NCBI GenBank assembly: GCA_029851415.1
Contig: CM056742.1
Location: 58,802,454-58,866,453 of the forward strand
Length of the DNA: 64,000 bases
Source of the DNA: Eretmocerus hayati
Lineage: Eukaryota; Arthropoda; Insecta; Hymenoptera; Aphelinidae
Reading direction: 5' to 3'
Positions 1-11,834 of the stretch are shown one piece after another. A program made the translations under genes and the position numbers. The notes beneath the pieces were generated by a model. The model was not told the DNA's origin, ran no database searches, and saw nothing but the letters and a program-made list of their open reading frames with translations. Positions within the stretch are counted from its first letter, which is position 1, and every line of letters begins with the position of its first letter.

Positions 1-1415
1 CTGAAGAGTGAAGGCCCGAGAACGGATCCCTGTGAAACACCCAGATTGTTTTCGAGTCAATCAGAACTACCAGATTTTGAAGTGACTATTTGGGTGCGGC
101 CTTGTAAGTATGATTTTATCCACAGGAGTGCCGATCTTGAAAATCCAAGGTTTCGGAGCTTCCTCAACAGCTTTGACGGTGTTTGTGTGTCGAAAGCTTT
201 CCTGAAGTCGAATAGTAGGAGTAAGGTGATCTTTTTCCTATGAATGCCTACTCTGATGTCATCCGTCAACTTTAGTAAAGCTGTCTGGGTGCTATGGTAT
301 TGCCTGAAACCAGTCTGGAAGCGATCAAGAAGTTTCTCTACTTTCAAATACTCCGTGATTTGGTCATGTGCAATTTTTCCCAGAACCTTGGAAAGGAAGC
401 ACAGCAGCGCTATGGGACGGAAGTCCGAGACCGCTGATGGAGCTGCAGTCTTCTTCAATGCAATCAGCTGCGCTTGCTTCCAAGCCTCGGGGAAAATGCT
501 ATGAGCGAAAGAGGAATTGAAAAGATGTACAATGAGATCACCAATTGCCGGAAGAGCCTTCGCGATCACGCTCTGGGGGATCCCATCCACCCCGCGGGCC
601 TGTGAGGAGAAATGTTTAATAGCAAGGACTACATCATTGAAATTTGTGGGCTTAAATTTAAACCCCTCCTCCGGTGCAGAGTTAATATCATCCATTGCTT
701 CATTGATATTTTGGTGAGGCGAAACGGAAACCCCCGCAAAGTGAGCGTTCAACTCATCCGCGTGAAGTTCTTCCTCTCTGCTCTTGGGCAAGAGGCCGAG
801 ATTGCGCATCTGCTTCCAAATATTCTTGTTCTGATCAAGAGCGTCTGGAAGATGGTTTTGAAGGAAGGAATTACGCTCTTGCTCAATGCGCAGATCGACC
901 TCTTCGCTAAGCCGGAAGTACTCATTTTGAAGCTCAGGACACTTGCACTGGTTGCGTTGCATGCGCTCCCAGCGCCTGCGCGTCGCGTCTCGCTTATTCT
1001 TAAGCACCCTCAACTCGGGACCAATTCAAGGAGCATCATTTTTACGCGGGTTTATAGTTTCTCCCGGTGCTAGTTCATCTAAAACGATCATTGAATTTTC
1101 ATTCAAGCAGTGGATTGCGTCTTCCAAACTGGTTTCGGCATTTTCAAGAGCTGTCCAGTCAACGCGGAGCAGACGGTCATTCAATATCTCTAGAGTGATG
1201 TTATGGAAATCCCTATACTTGAAGGAATTCTTCGGCGGAGTAGGGGTAAAGACGTTGATGGTGACGTCACTGACCGAGTGCCCACCGAAACTGGGCAGGT
1301 GTCTGTTGTGAAAGTCAGTAATGGTGTCGTTGTCATCTACGTGGATGTGATCAATCCATGTACGAGATACATTGGGGTTGTGTTGATGAGGCGGGCCATG
1401 CTGCACTATCTGCAA
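1..1415 (-). pseudogene. Non-LTR retrotransposon pol fragment (endonuclease end + reverse transcriptase)
   Basis: Minus-strand remains of a Jockey/CR1-like ORF2. The upstream part (1415 to 1026) carries the end of an AP-type endonuclease, with a WIDHI motif and a GGHSVSDV motif. The reverse transcriptase follows: an RPIALL segment, GFRQYHST, the catalytic-palm DFRKAFD, and at the window edge a GVSQGSVLGP block. All of this lies in one reading frame. That frame is broken by in-frame TGA codons at 1026-1028 and 57-59, so the copy is dead. The 5' end is truncated near 1415-1440 and the 3' part runs off the window. The domain assignment is firm; the clade is an inference. Confidence 0.85.
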
Positions 1416-1564
1416 GGCTAGTTAGAGAGAGATTGATTGAATGATTCATGTCCTTTATTCGTCATAAGACAAAATATAACCCACATATTTTTACATATGT
1501 TGCATAATTCTAGAAATAATTGAGTATTCAAAAATTCAAAAATAAAAAGAAAAGGTGTAAAATA

Positions 1565-3580
1565 TATATGAGTGATTCTGGAGCAAGCTGGACAAAACCG
1601 TCACCAGGGGGGTCTGGGAAAAATCCGCAAAAATTTTTTTCCATTAGTACTATGTTGAAATAGAACGAAAAAATTTTTTTCAGATTTTTTCGGCCCCCCC
1701 TGTGGGCCCCAGGGCCCATGAAAGGGCCATTTTAGGCCCTTTTTTAGCCTATTCTAGGAAAATCATAGCTCCGACGCAATTCAATATTTTTCAACGTACT
1801 TGGGCGCATTTTCCTCGTCAAGACTAGTACTTTGGAGAAAAAAATTGTCCAAGGCCACCTAGTGAGCCTGACGACTTCTGCCACCTATTTATTGAGAGCA
1901 AATTTTAGCGATTTTTGGGCTTGCTTCAAAGTGATGTAGCTCCCACTAGACATGTGATAATCGACTTTCACAAGTAGTCATTTTGAAGGTCTTGAAAATA
2001 CCTACAATTTGCCCACTTGTAAAACTCAATTATCGCACTTTTTGTTGGAGCTACAGTCGATACAAGTTGAGCTATTTACGAAAAAGTCGAAAATTCAGGA
2101 CTCGATTCCAAAAATATATCTTAATTTTTTTTCACCAAACTTGTGCGAAAATGTTCTTTCAGACATCTACTTTTAGTAAAAAAAATTTGGCGGAGGTTAT
2201 TTTTTTTTATTTTTTTTGCCGAGCGATACAAAATCCCGCATTTCGTGGTTTCAGCAAAAACAGCATCTTTGACCACGGTCACATATGCTCCCATCTAGAC
2301 TGATGTGCACCAATCTGTGTGAAAGTACTCCCCAAAGTACCCCCGAATACGTGTAAAAAGTTGCGGGGACGAGCCTCCACCCAGGAGCGAGCTGTAGGTT
2401 CTATTCACCGTGTCAAAAATAGGCATTATTTTGGCTATTCGAGCGTAAGCGACTAAGAGCATGATTTTACTCGTTCTGGCTCACAAATGAGATAATGGGG
2501 TAGAATGAGGATCAGAACATGCTTTTCCGACTCAAAATGACCATCTAAACACAATTCCGAGGTCAGTTTTGCTCTAAATAGTCGTCCCTCTGCCCCTCAA
2601 GAGCTTAGATTCTGTCGACGAGTTCTGACCCGTTGAGGCACTAGACGACATTCTAGAGCTAAGCTGACCTCGGAATTGTGTTCAGATGGTCATTTTGAGT
2701 CGGGAAGATATGTTTGGATCCTCATTCTAGCTCATTATCTCATTTGTAAGCCAGAACAAGTAAAATCATGCTCTCAGTCGCTTACGCTCGAATAGCCGAA
2801 ATAATGCCTATTTTGGACACGGTGAATAGAACCTACAGCTCGCTCCTGGGTGGAGGCTCGTCCCCGCAACTTTTTACACGTACTTGGGGGTACTTTGGGG
2901 AGTACTTTCACACAGATTGGTGCACATCAGTCTAGATGGGAGCATATGTGACCGTGGTCAAAGATGCTGTTTTTGCTGAAACCACGAAATGCGGGATTTT
3001 GTATCGCTCGGCAAAAAAAATAAAAAAAAATAACCTCCGCCAAATTTTTTTTACTAAAAGTAGATGTCTGAAAGAACATTTTCGCACAAGTTTGGTGAAA
3101 AAAAATTAAGATATATTTTTGGAATCGAGTCCTGAATTTTCGACTTTTTCGTAAATAGCTCAACTTGTATCGACTGTAGCTCCAACAAAAAGTGCGATAA
3201 TTGAGTTTTACAAGTGGGCAAATTGTAGGTATTTTCAAGACCTTCAAAATGACTACTTGTGAAAGTCGATTATCACATGTCTAGTGGGAGCTACAGCAAG
3301 CCCAAAAATCGCTAAAATTTGCTCTCAATGAATAGGTGGCAGAAGTCGTCAGGCTCACTAAGTGGCCTTGGACAATTTTTTTCTCAAAAGTTCTAGTCTT
3401 GATGAGAAAAATGCGCCCAAGTACGTTGAAAAATATTGAATTGCGTCGGAGCTATGATTTTCCTAGAATAGGCTAAAAAAGGGCCTAAAATGTCCCTTTC
3501 ATGGAAAAAAATTTTTGCGGATTTTTCCCAGACCCCCCTGGTGACGGTTTTGTCCAGCTTGCTCCAGAATCACTCATATA
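1565..3580. mobile_element. 2-kb palindromic foldback element
   Basis: Two arms of about 1 kb are inverted copies around a centre near 2610. The left end begins TGAGTGATTCTGG and the right end is its reverse complement. TATA flanks both ends (1565-1568 and 3577-3580), a possible 4-bp target duplication, although TATA is itself palindromic. The arms are nearly identical: both hold the same 106-codon open frame (1983-2303 plus; 2927-3247 minus), which I read as a chance frame. The right arm has lost a GC-rich stretch that the left arm keeps near 1690-1730. No transposase is present, so the element would be non-autonomous. Confidence 0.85.
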
Positions 3581-3769
3581 ACACAAGCGATTTGGTCAAC
3601 GACAGGTACATATCACAAATTGTGACTAGTCATTACAATTGCAAATTCGCATATGTCTAAAATCTGAGAGCATGGGTTCACAAAAGAGAAAATATCACAG
3701 TTTGCTTCAGTCAGGTGACAGAAGGTCACGTAAAACTAATCGTAAGCTAAAAATAAGAACCCAAGCCTA
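3581..3769. other. Intergenic spacer without recognisable content
   Basis: AT-rich sequence between the palindrome and the next retrotransposon fragment. I see no gene or repeat in it. Confidence 0.5.
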
Positions 3770-4024
3770 TCATAGATTAAAATAATGCTTCTTCTCCACA
3801 TCAATCTTCTGAGGAGTCTGTGTCATCAAGAGATCTTTTAAGGCCTCTTTAAACAACGATATCTTCCCCAGCTGCCGAAAGCCCGGAGGGAGAAAGTTCC
3901 ACAAATGAGCACATTGAACCTGGAAAGATCTTTTTCCATACTCAAGTCTCATATTGGGAACTTTGAGTACCCGCTCTTCTGTATCACCGCGTGCGGGGCG
4001 TTCGGATTGGTACCTGGTAAACAT
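3770..4024 (-). pseudogene. C-terminal tail of a non-LTR retrotransposon ORF2
   Basis: An 84-codon minus-strand frame whose sequence (YGKRSFQVQCAHLWNFLPPG) matches the conserved tail after the reverse transcriptase in Jockey/CR1/RTE-like ORF2 proteins. In those proteins a basic YG.RSF motif precedes a LWN.LP motif. The fragment stops at the GA microsatellite on its 5' side, so only the last part of the element survives. It could belong to the same family as the fragment at 1-1415, but the two do not overlap and this cannot be tested here. Confidence 0.6.
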
Positions 4025-4028
4025 CGCA

Positions 4029-4029
<1 letters not shown>

Positions 4030-4110
<81 letters not shown>
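4030..4110. repeat. (GA)n microsatellite, about 40 units
   Basis: Uninterrupted AG dinucleotide run. It directly abuts the 5' end of the R1-clade element that begins near 4113, and a shorter GA run also sits at that element's 3' junction. This suggests the run was the insertion target. Confidence 0.95.
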
Positions 4111-4114
<4 letters not shown>

Positions 4115-4385
4115 ACGACCCCGTAGGGGGCTTTGGGTGTGACCTTAGGGTTGCACTTGGAGCTTGAGGGAGCGACGCCCCTCCGGACCCGAGTCCTACA
4201 CTTACACTAACACACACACTACACCATACATGCACCATACTCACGCCTGCTCAAGCACTACACAAACATACCAACATCATACAGGACACGGATCACACAG
4301 AACACCACACCCGTGCTGGTCTGGTCCGGGGTCGGCCAGCATGCGATTCCAGGCCCTGGAAGAAGAAAGAAGATGATGTCCAGCA

Positions 4386-6269
4386 TTGACGGCAAGAATT
4401 CCCCAAGTAAAGCGGGGCCTCATTCGGATCTTGGGGGGGGGGGGGGCAACGATGCAAAACGCGCCACCAGTGGCACACTTGGCTGGTGGAATGACGCGTA
4501 CAGCTACAAGCGATGGAAATACGCTGCAGGTGGAGAATGCGAGAGAGAAAAACCTACGCCATGGAGAAGCTGAGCTCACCCCTAGCAGGAAGAGAAAGAG
4601 CCCGAGTGACGGAGCAGAGAAGCGAGTGCTCAAACAATCAAAGCTCACATTTCCGAGCCAACGAGGGATGAACGCGAAAGTGGCAGCAGAAGCACGAGAG
4701 GTGGCAGAGAAGCTGCTGAAGATCAACCCCGCTATCAGGATCCAGATCACGCAACCCAGCAACGAGGTTGATGACGCCGTCAACTTGAGCTCAGACTCGA
4801 GCGAGTCTGACTCCACTGTAGGGTCCCAGGGGAACGGAACAATCCTGACTCTTGGGAACGGTTTGCTCGGGAGGGGAGTGCACGATGAGGTGCCTGATAT
4901 GGTGGAGATTGACCACATCCCCTCAACCAGAGATGCGGCACGACAAAGGAGTGGAAACGAGGCAGGCGATCTCATGGAGAAATGGGAAGACCTGAAAACG
5001 TGCCGGGAAGAGACCGAGGAGAAGACATATCTCCTCCTCGAGCACTTCAACTTGGTTATAGGAATAGCCGAGTCCGTTTCCAGCAATCCAGAAGAGACCA
5101 AGGGTGACATCGAAGAGCTCAAGAAGATAGGCCACGCGCTCGAAGGCCTACTCGCGACAGACAAGGCGAAGCGGGCTGCTTTCGAGACAACGCTCCTCGA
5201 AACGGGAAAGACCCTGAAAGCGAGGGGGAATGTGCAGCCTCCGGTCACAAAAAAACCGGCCGCGTCGGGTAGTGGCTTCCAGGGAAGGGGGGCAGGGAAA
5301 CCGGAATCGCGACCGGGGCAACAACGCGGTTCGAAGGCGACGCGATACTGACCTCCACCGGGAGGTCTCGGAACACCGCGCTCGACATCAACGCCCAATC
5401 GGCCCGAGCAGAATGGGCCTTGGAAGGAAGTGGTGTCAAAGAAACAAGCGAGAAGGGCAAAGAAGAGCGGTAGATCGGACGATGCCGTCGGGAAGAAAGC
5501 GAAAATGAAGCCGAGAAGGGTGAAGCCCGAAGCCGTCCTCGTTACGGCCAAACAAGGTGGGCTAACCTACGCAGACATGCTGCGCAGGACAAAAACGGAT
5601 GACCTCGATGAAGAATTGGGCTCTTAGGCCACGGGCATCCGCAAGACCAAAGAAGGCCAAGTCCTTCTTGGACTCAAGAAGGGCACCGATGTCGCCGCCG
5701 TCAAGGCAGCCTTGGCACCAGTCGTCGGGCAAGAAGGAGCTGTCCACTGTCTAGCAAACAGCACGACCCTCGAGGTGCTCGGAGTCGACTACGATATCGA
5801 CATAATCAAGGCGCGGGATGACCTCGCGAAGGCCCTACCAGAAAACGAGAAGGGTGCCGTTGTAGTCAAGTCCATCCGGAGTGGCTACCGCGGCACCTAA
5901 ACCGCTGTTGTGTCGATCGCAACGAGACTGGCCCACCATCTCCTCGACTGGAAGGAGCCAAAGGTTCGATGGGGCAGAGTCAGGATCCGCGAGAAGGGTG
6001 GCATCCCACGGTGCTATAACTGCTTAGAGTACGGCCACAAGGCCTCGGGGTGCAAAAAAGAGAAGGCAGAGGAACGGAAACCAAAATTCTGCTTCGAACC
6101 AAAATGCCGCGAACCAGGGCACCTTGCTGCGATTTGCAAGGAAAAACCAAAATGCCTAAGCTGTGCGGCGATCGGGTCCAAATCTGACCACAGATCTGGG
6201 GCCAGCAACTGCACTGCGTACCAGAGGGCAAGAACCACATATAGACGCAGGAAGGGAAGAAATGGCTAG
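4386..6269 (+). pseudogene. R1-clade ORF1 (gag-like nucleic-acid-binding protein), three in-frame stops
   Basis: In these elements ORF1 binds the element RNA and carries it to target DNA. One reading frame runs the whole length. It has a charged N-terminal half, then a WKEVV motif followed by a lysine/arginine-rich stretch, a core (IRKTKEGQVLLGL), and three zinc knuckles at the end (CYNCLEYGHKASGC, a CX4C.GH...C unit, and a final C..C...H....C). The frame is interrupted by TGA 5349-5351, TAG 5625-5627 and TAA 5898-5900. All three are point nonsense changes with no frame shift. The start at 4386 is uncertain because a G-run at 4434-4446 lies just inside. It ends TAG 6267-6269, overlapping the start of ORF2. 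Confidence 0.85.
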
Positions 6270-9261
6270 CTTCATCCAAGCCAACCTTAGGAAGAGCGGG
6301 GACGCAGACGATCTCCTACACGCTGTAGCCAAAGAAGGAGGGATCGATGTTCTTATTCTCTCCGAACCGCCTCGGAAGCGCGAATTCTCTCGATCCACAT
6401 TCGATCACTGGAGGACAGCCGTAATCCAGATCATGAATCCTGCGATCCGTGAGACTGGACCAGCTGTTAGTGGCCGCGGTTTCGCTCGAAAGACCATAGA
6501 GGGCACAGCAGTCTACAGCTGCTGCTATTCGCCGTCGCTCAAGACGCACGAATTCGAAGACGAGCTCCACGACTTAGAAGAGGATGTGAGGCACTGGGGG
6601 GGGGGAGCAGTTATAATCGCGGGGGATTTCAACTCCAAGGAACCGACTTGGAGCGGGGGGCCGCGTGATAGACGGGGGGTAATACTCGCTGATGCCATGG
6701 AGGCATTGGGATTAGTGCTCGCGAACGAGACGGGGGTTATCACCTACTACCGACACGACACTCGGTCCAGGGAGGGAGGTTCGTCTTCGGTCCTCGACCT
6801 GACGTTCATGAGCCCGTCGCTCATGGGACGTATGACATCGTGGGAGGTTCTGGACACGGAAACATTGAGTGACCATCGACATATTCGGTTTCGGCTTAGG
6901 ACTGACAGACAGAGACAGACGACACGCAGACCGCGACCGACGGGGTGGCAGGTACGTAAGCTGGATGAGCGGAAATTCCGGGAATCGATAGGATCAGCCG
7001 AAGATCTCCCGATGAACATCACCGCGGACGAGGCTGTGGATATGGTGACGACCACCATCACAAGAGCTTGTGACGCATCGATGCCTCGCAAGATAATATC
7101 ATGCTTTTGGAGGAAACCAGAGTACTGGATCACCGGCGAGATAAAAGCCCTACGAAGAACAAGCAATAAGAAAAGGAGAACCGCGTGCCGATCAAAGAAA
7201 CTAAAACGACCATTACTGGAGGAAGATGATAGGGCGTACAGAGAAGCAAAGAAGGATCTCCATCTAGCCATCCGGAAAAGCAAAGAGAAGTGCTGGGGTG
7301 AATTGTGCGACATGGTTAATGGAGACCCGTGGGGTACGCCATACCGCGTGGTCATGTCTAAGGTCCGACCCCGGAGGGGCAACCCAGCACCGACTGATGC
7401 AGCTACCTTGCGCAGCATCGTGGAAGACCTCTTCCCAGCAGGAGAACCCAGGGTCACATTCCCTCCAGAGAGCGACGACCCCATCCCGCTCTCCACTATG
7501 CAAGAACTAATCATAGCTGCGAAGAGACTGCCAATCGGCAAGGCCCCTGGCCTGGACGGCATTCCAAACAAGGCTCTGAAACTGGCCTTCAAATACAAGC
7601 CAGATTTACTCCTCGACCTCTTCAACATCTGTCTGAGCGCGGGAAATTTCCCGGATAAGTGGAAACGCCAGAAGCTGGTCCTGATACCTAAAGGTCAAGG
7701 AGGTCAACGCCCTCTCAGCATGCTCGACAATATCGGGAAAATGTACGAGAGGATGGTGCTCAACAGGGTGGAAAAAGCCAAGAAGAGAGCGGCGGGCTAT
7801 CACCGATGCAGTTTGGGTTCCGGAAGGGACGAAGCACTGTGCACGCGATCGAGGAGGTCCAAGAACGGGTTCAAGCGTCGGTAGGGAACCCATACCAAGA
7901 AAGAGGAGGATTCTGTGCCATTATTGCGTTGGACATAGAGAACGCGTTCAACTGCGCGAGCTGGGAGCGAGTCTATCAATCCCAAGCAGGTAAAGTGCCG
8001 CTCTATCTTTTAGCCATCACGAGTGACTATCTGCGGAACAGGACACTCGTGTACGACACCGACGAGGGACAAGAGATCTGGGAACTGTCCACCGGAATTG
8101 GACAGGGATCGGTTTCCGGGCCGTTCAACTGGAACACCCAGTACGACAGTAGTGGCTCTCGCGGACGACGCGGGGCTCATAGTCTGGTTCGACAACGAGG
8201 AACTCTTGGGTAGACGCGCAAACGAGGCGCTGACCCGAGTCTACGAGTGGATAATCAGCAGACTCCTAGAGCTTGCTGTCAAGAAGTGCGAAGCAATCGT
8301 GGTCACAAGACGCAGGAAGTTTGACTTGCCCCACTTTTACATCAACGGGCAAGAGATCCCACGCAAGACAGAGCTGAAATACCTCGGCGTATGGCTTGAC
8401 GACAAGTGGTCGTTGAAGAAGCACATCCAGGAGGCCGCCCAGAAAGCGAGCAGGGTCGGTGCGGCGCTTCAGCGGCTGATGCCGAATATCGGGGGACCCA
8501 AGGAAAAGAGACGCGCACTTCTCAACACCGTCAGCACCTCTATCATGCTCTACGGTGCACCCGTGTGGGGAAAGAGAGTAGAGAAGACCATCATCGAGAA
8601 GAGGATGGGGCCTGTCCACCGGAGAGCGGCCCTGAGAAGTATCCGTGCCTACCGCACCGTGTCAAGAGGTGCGGCTTACGTATTGGCGAGTACACCGCCC
8701 ATCCACTTGCTCGTCGCGGAGCGAGTGAGGACCTGGGTCCGCCAGAAAGTGATCGGAGCCGAACGGGTACTCACTCCAACGATGAAGGAGATCATCCGCG
8801 ACAACGAGAAGGAAACCACCCTTGAGCATTGGCAAACTGAGGGGGATTCGTCATTCGCAAATGGCAGATGGCCGCACCGGCTGATCCGTGACGTAGCCAA
8901 ATGGACGGAACGCACCCACGGAGAGATAGATTACTGGACGACGCAAGCACTGAGTGACCACGGTTGCTTCGGTGCCTATCTGACCCGGTTCAAGAAGAGG
9001 ACATCCCCAGCATGTCGGTCATACGGGGACAACTGGGATGACGCTGAACACGCCATGTTCACGTGCAACGACACCCGAAGGGAGCGCGCCGAGTTGGACG
9101 AATGGCTGGGTGCTCAGCTGACATTCGAGAACCTCGTCCCGTACTTACTTAGCAACCAGGAGACATGGGATAGAGTTACCGGATACATCAAGCTGGTGAT
9201 AACCCGTGAGGAGGAGAAAGAGAGGGAGGTGAGGCGCCTCGATGCCGGTGAATTACAGTAA
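6262..9261 (+). pseudogene. R1-clade ORF2 (endonuclease-reverse transcriptase), two frame breaks
   Basis: The start ATG at 6262 overlaps the ORF1 stop (ATGGCTAG). The N-terminal APE-type endonuclease shows ILSEPP, AGDFNSK, SSVLDLTF and LSDHRHIRF. The reverse transcriptase shows KAPGLDGIP, a GFRKGRST block, ALDIENAF, GQGSVSGPF and ALADDA; the catalytic box is LADD rather than the usual YADD/FADD. Near the C terminus a C...H....C motif lies around 9016-9066. The frame shifts at about 7780-7800 and returns to the first frame at about 8130-8150, the two shifts compensating. A few residues are missing between the GPF.WN motif and the LADD box. The last block is open to TAA at 9259-9261. Confidence 0.88.
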
Positions 9262-9725
9262 ACCTGCCGATTCAAACAGAAGAGGGCCGAATGGTTCCAG
9301 GAGGAATATGATGGACTGAAAAGGGAAGGAAGAAGAGAGAAGATCGAAGAAAGAAGAAAGAAGAATGAAGAATGAAGAGATGGAAGAAGATCGAAGAAGG
9401 AGAAACAACACCTGCGAGTCGTGAGAAGAGAGACGCTCGATCCTGAGCGCGAGACGCCGCCGGCCCTGAAGTGATGCTCACGCGGTGCCGGGTCCGGATT
9501 GGTAAGTTGGTGGATCTCTCCCTTGTCCAATGGCCGGCGCCAACGGAGAAGGAAGAGAGGGTTTACCCGGTTCGGATGGCCGTATCGATGCGGATTCCAG
9601 CCCGGGACTGTTGGGGAGGTGCTGGCCAGCCGTGTTCGGCTGACCGGTGCCTCTCCTTTGTACGTCGCAGCGTATTCGCCCTACAACCACGTTATAAAAA
9701 AAAAGAAAAAAAAAAGGGAGAGAGA

Positions 9726-11000
9726 TCTATGAGTGGATGATCAGCAGGCTTCTGGAGCTCGCTGTCAAAAAGTGCGGAGCAATCGTGGTCACAAGGCGTA
9801 GGAAGTTTGACTTACCCCGGTTTTATATCAACGGGCAAGAGATCCCACGAAAGACAGAGCTGAATTACCTCGGTGTATGGCTCGACAACAAGTGGTCGTT
9901 TAAAAAGCACATCCAGGAAGCCGCCCAGAAGGAGAGCAGGTTCGGTGCGGCGCTCCAGCGGCTTATGCCGAATATCGGACGACCCAAGGAGAAGGGGCAC
10001 GCACTCCTCAACACCGTCACCACCTCCATCATGCTGTACGGTGCACCCGTGTGGAGAAAGAGAGTAGAGAAGACCCTCATCGAGAAGGGAATGGGGCCTG
10101 TCCACCGGAGAGCGGCCCTGGGGAGTATCCGTGCCTACCGCACCGTGTCAGGAGATGCGGCTTACGTATTGGCGAGTACTCCGCCCATCCCCTTGCTCGT
10201 CGCGGAGCGAGTGAGGATCTGGGACCGCCAGAAAGTGATCGGAGCCGAATGAGTGCTGACTCTGACAATGAAGGAGATCATCCACGACAACGAGAAGGAG
10301 ATCACCCTCGAACAGTGGCAAACTGAGTGGGATTCGCCATTTGCGAATGGCAGATGGACGCACCGGTAGATCCGTGACGTAGCCAAGTGGGCGGAACGCA
10401 CCCACGGAGAGATGGACTACTGGACGACGCAGGCACTGAGTAATCACGGTTGCTTCGGTGCCTACCTGACCCGGTTCAAGAAGAGGACATCCCCAGCATG
10501 TCGGTCATACGGGGACAACTGGGATGACGCTGAACACGCCCTGTTCACGTGCAACGACACCCGAAGATAGCGTGCTGAGTTAGATGAATGGCTGGGTGCT
10601 CAACTGGTACCTGAGAATCTCGTCCCGTACTTGCTCCGCGACCAGGAGACATGGGATGGAGTCACCGGATACATCAAGCTGGTGATTACCCGTAAGGAGG
10701 CGAAAGTGAGGCGCCTCAAAGCAGGCGAATTACAGTGAGTCTGCATATTCATATAGAAGAGATCCAAATGATTCCAGGAGGAATATGATGTACTGAAAAA
10801 GGAAGAGAGAAGGAAGAAGAAAGAGAGGGAAAAAATGAAGAATGAAGATACAACATGCCGACAAGTGACCGAAGAGATAAGATGGAGAAGAGGAAGGCTC
10901 GTAATCGAGCGCGAGACATGCCGCTCATCCTAAAGTAATGCTCACGTGGTCCCGGGATGAGATGGTAGACGCAGGTGGATCTCCACTTTGATTGCCCGAT
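9726..11000 (+). mobile_element. Second R1-clade copy, 5'-truncated
   Basis: Starting at 9726 the sequence matches the first element from about 8240 onward, through the end of ORF2 and into the 3' UTR. The similarity fades near 11,000. The truncated 5' end directly follows GGGAGAGAGA. So this older copy seems also to have landed next to a GA repeat, into which the full-length copy then inserted. No clear poly(A) tail is seen, so the 3' boundary is approximate. Confidence 0.8.
9737..10738 (+). pseudogene. R1-clade ORF2 C-terminal region, second copy
   Basis: Corresponds to the post-catalytic part of ORF2 (thumb region, KYLGV-like motif, C-terminal zinc motif) of the element at 4113-9715. The frame is the same throughout but carries stops at 10250-10252 (TGA), 10367-10369 (TAG) and 10568-10570 (TAG), ending TGA 10736-10738. 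Several substitutions separate it from the first copy, so it is an independent and probably older insertion. Confidence 0.85.
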
Positions 11001-11830
11001 CCCCTAGGTATCAGACATCAAGGGGAGAGGGATTCTACATGGCCGGGCCCACCTCTTGGTGGGCCCCACCCAAACCCGTGTCCCGCCTGGTTTGGCCTGC
11101 GTGGACTATGCATAGCCCGCACAGGCTGATCCTGTCCGGTATCTGTCGACGGGTCCGAAGGATATTGAGGCAGTCATGAGTAATTTTGTACATTTTTCGT
11201 CCTTGATGTTTTATATATGGGATGTTTATTTGGTCTTATCGATCTTCAAGGACGGATCCGTCACGCGTTCCACTCATCTACGTATTACTATTATTGCTCA
11301 AAAACTACTCATCGGATCACTTCGATTCAAATTGGAGATTAAAGCTAACGAACAAAGCTACCGATGAGAGATGGGTAGCCAAGTATTCCCAATCAAATTG
11401 GCGCACGAACGGTAGAGTGCATACAGGTGTGACACGCGATATTTTAACTCAAATTTTGACCCAGGATTTTGAAGGGTCAAGCATATTGAAATTCCTCGTA
11501 ATTCTCCAGGGAAAAACTAGGTGATACACTGATGCGAATTCATGAATCCTTGGATTTTTAAATACTTTTTTGTCTTTTATAACTGGGGTGCCCAAATTTT
11601 CGAGCTGCCCACCATACCCCGCTCTCCCCTACATATGAAATTTTGGTAGAATCTTCGGATTATCATTCAGAACCAGGGATCTAAACATATATCACAGAAA
11701 AGAATCCGTGAACTATTAGATTATATGATTATCCAGAGGACTGATCGACTTGGTATTTCAGGTGTTTCATCTGCAATTCTGAGGCGGATTTGAGAATTGT
11801 ACCCTACCAGGCGATACCTGAGTGACTTTT
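11001..11830. other. Gene-free spacer
   Basis: Up to about 11,180 a GC-richer stretch may be retrotransposon 3' UTR or flanking DNA. Beyond that it is AT-rich sequence with only short open frames. I see no repeat structure or gene. Confidence 0.4.
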
Positions 11831-11834
11831 CCAA

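Larger units (their letters stand above)
4113..9715 (+). mobile_element. R1-clade non-LTR retrotransposon, near full length, inactive
   Basis: A complete two-ORF element: a 5' UTR of about 270 bp, ORF1 (gag-like with three zinc knuckles), ORF2 (endonuclease, reverse transcriptase, C-terminal zinc motif), a purine-rich 3' UTR and an A-rich tail at 9694-9715. ORF2 overlaps the ORF1 stop by eight bases. The flanks share AGAGAGATCT (left about 4105-4114; right about 9719-9728), a likely target duplication inside a GA repeat. Three nonsense codons in ORF1 and two frame breaks in ORF2 make this copy inactive. The clade call rests on the three-knuckle ORF1 and the C-terminal H/C motif of ORF2. Confidence 0.85.

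Noticed and set aside
1983..3247. Identical 106-codon frames in the two arms of the first palindrome
   Set aside because: They are one sequence read from both arms, AT-rich and without motif; more likely chance frames.
4277..5551. Long minus-strand open frame (about 420 codons) opposite the R1-clade ORF1
   Set aside because: It is the antisense shadow of a coding region with strong codon bias; no motif, and the plus strand carries the recognisable gag-like protein.
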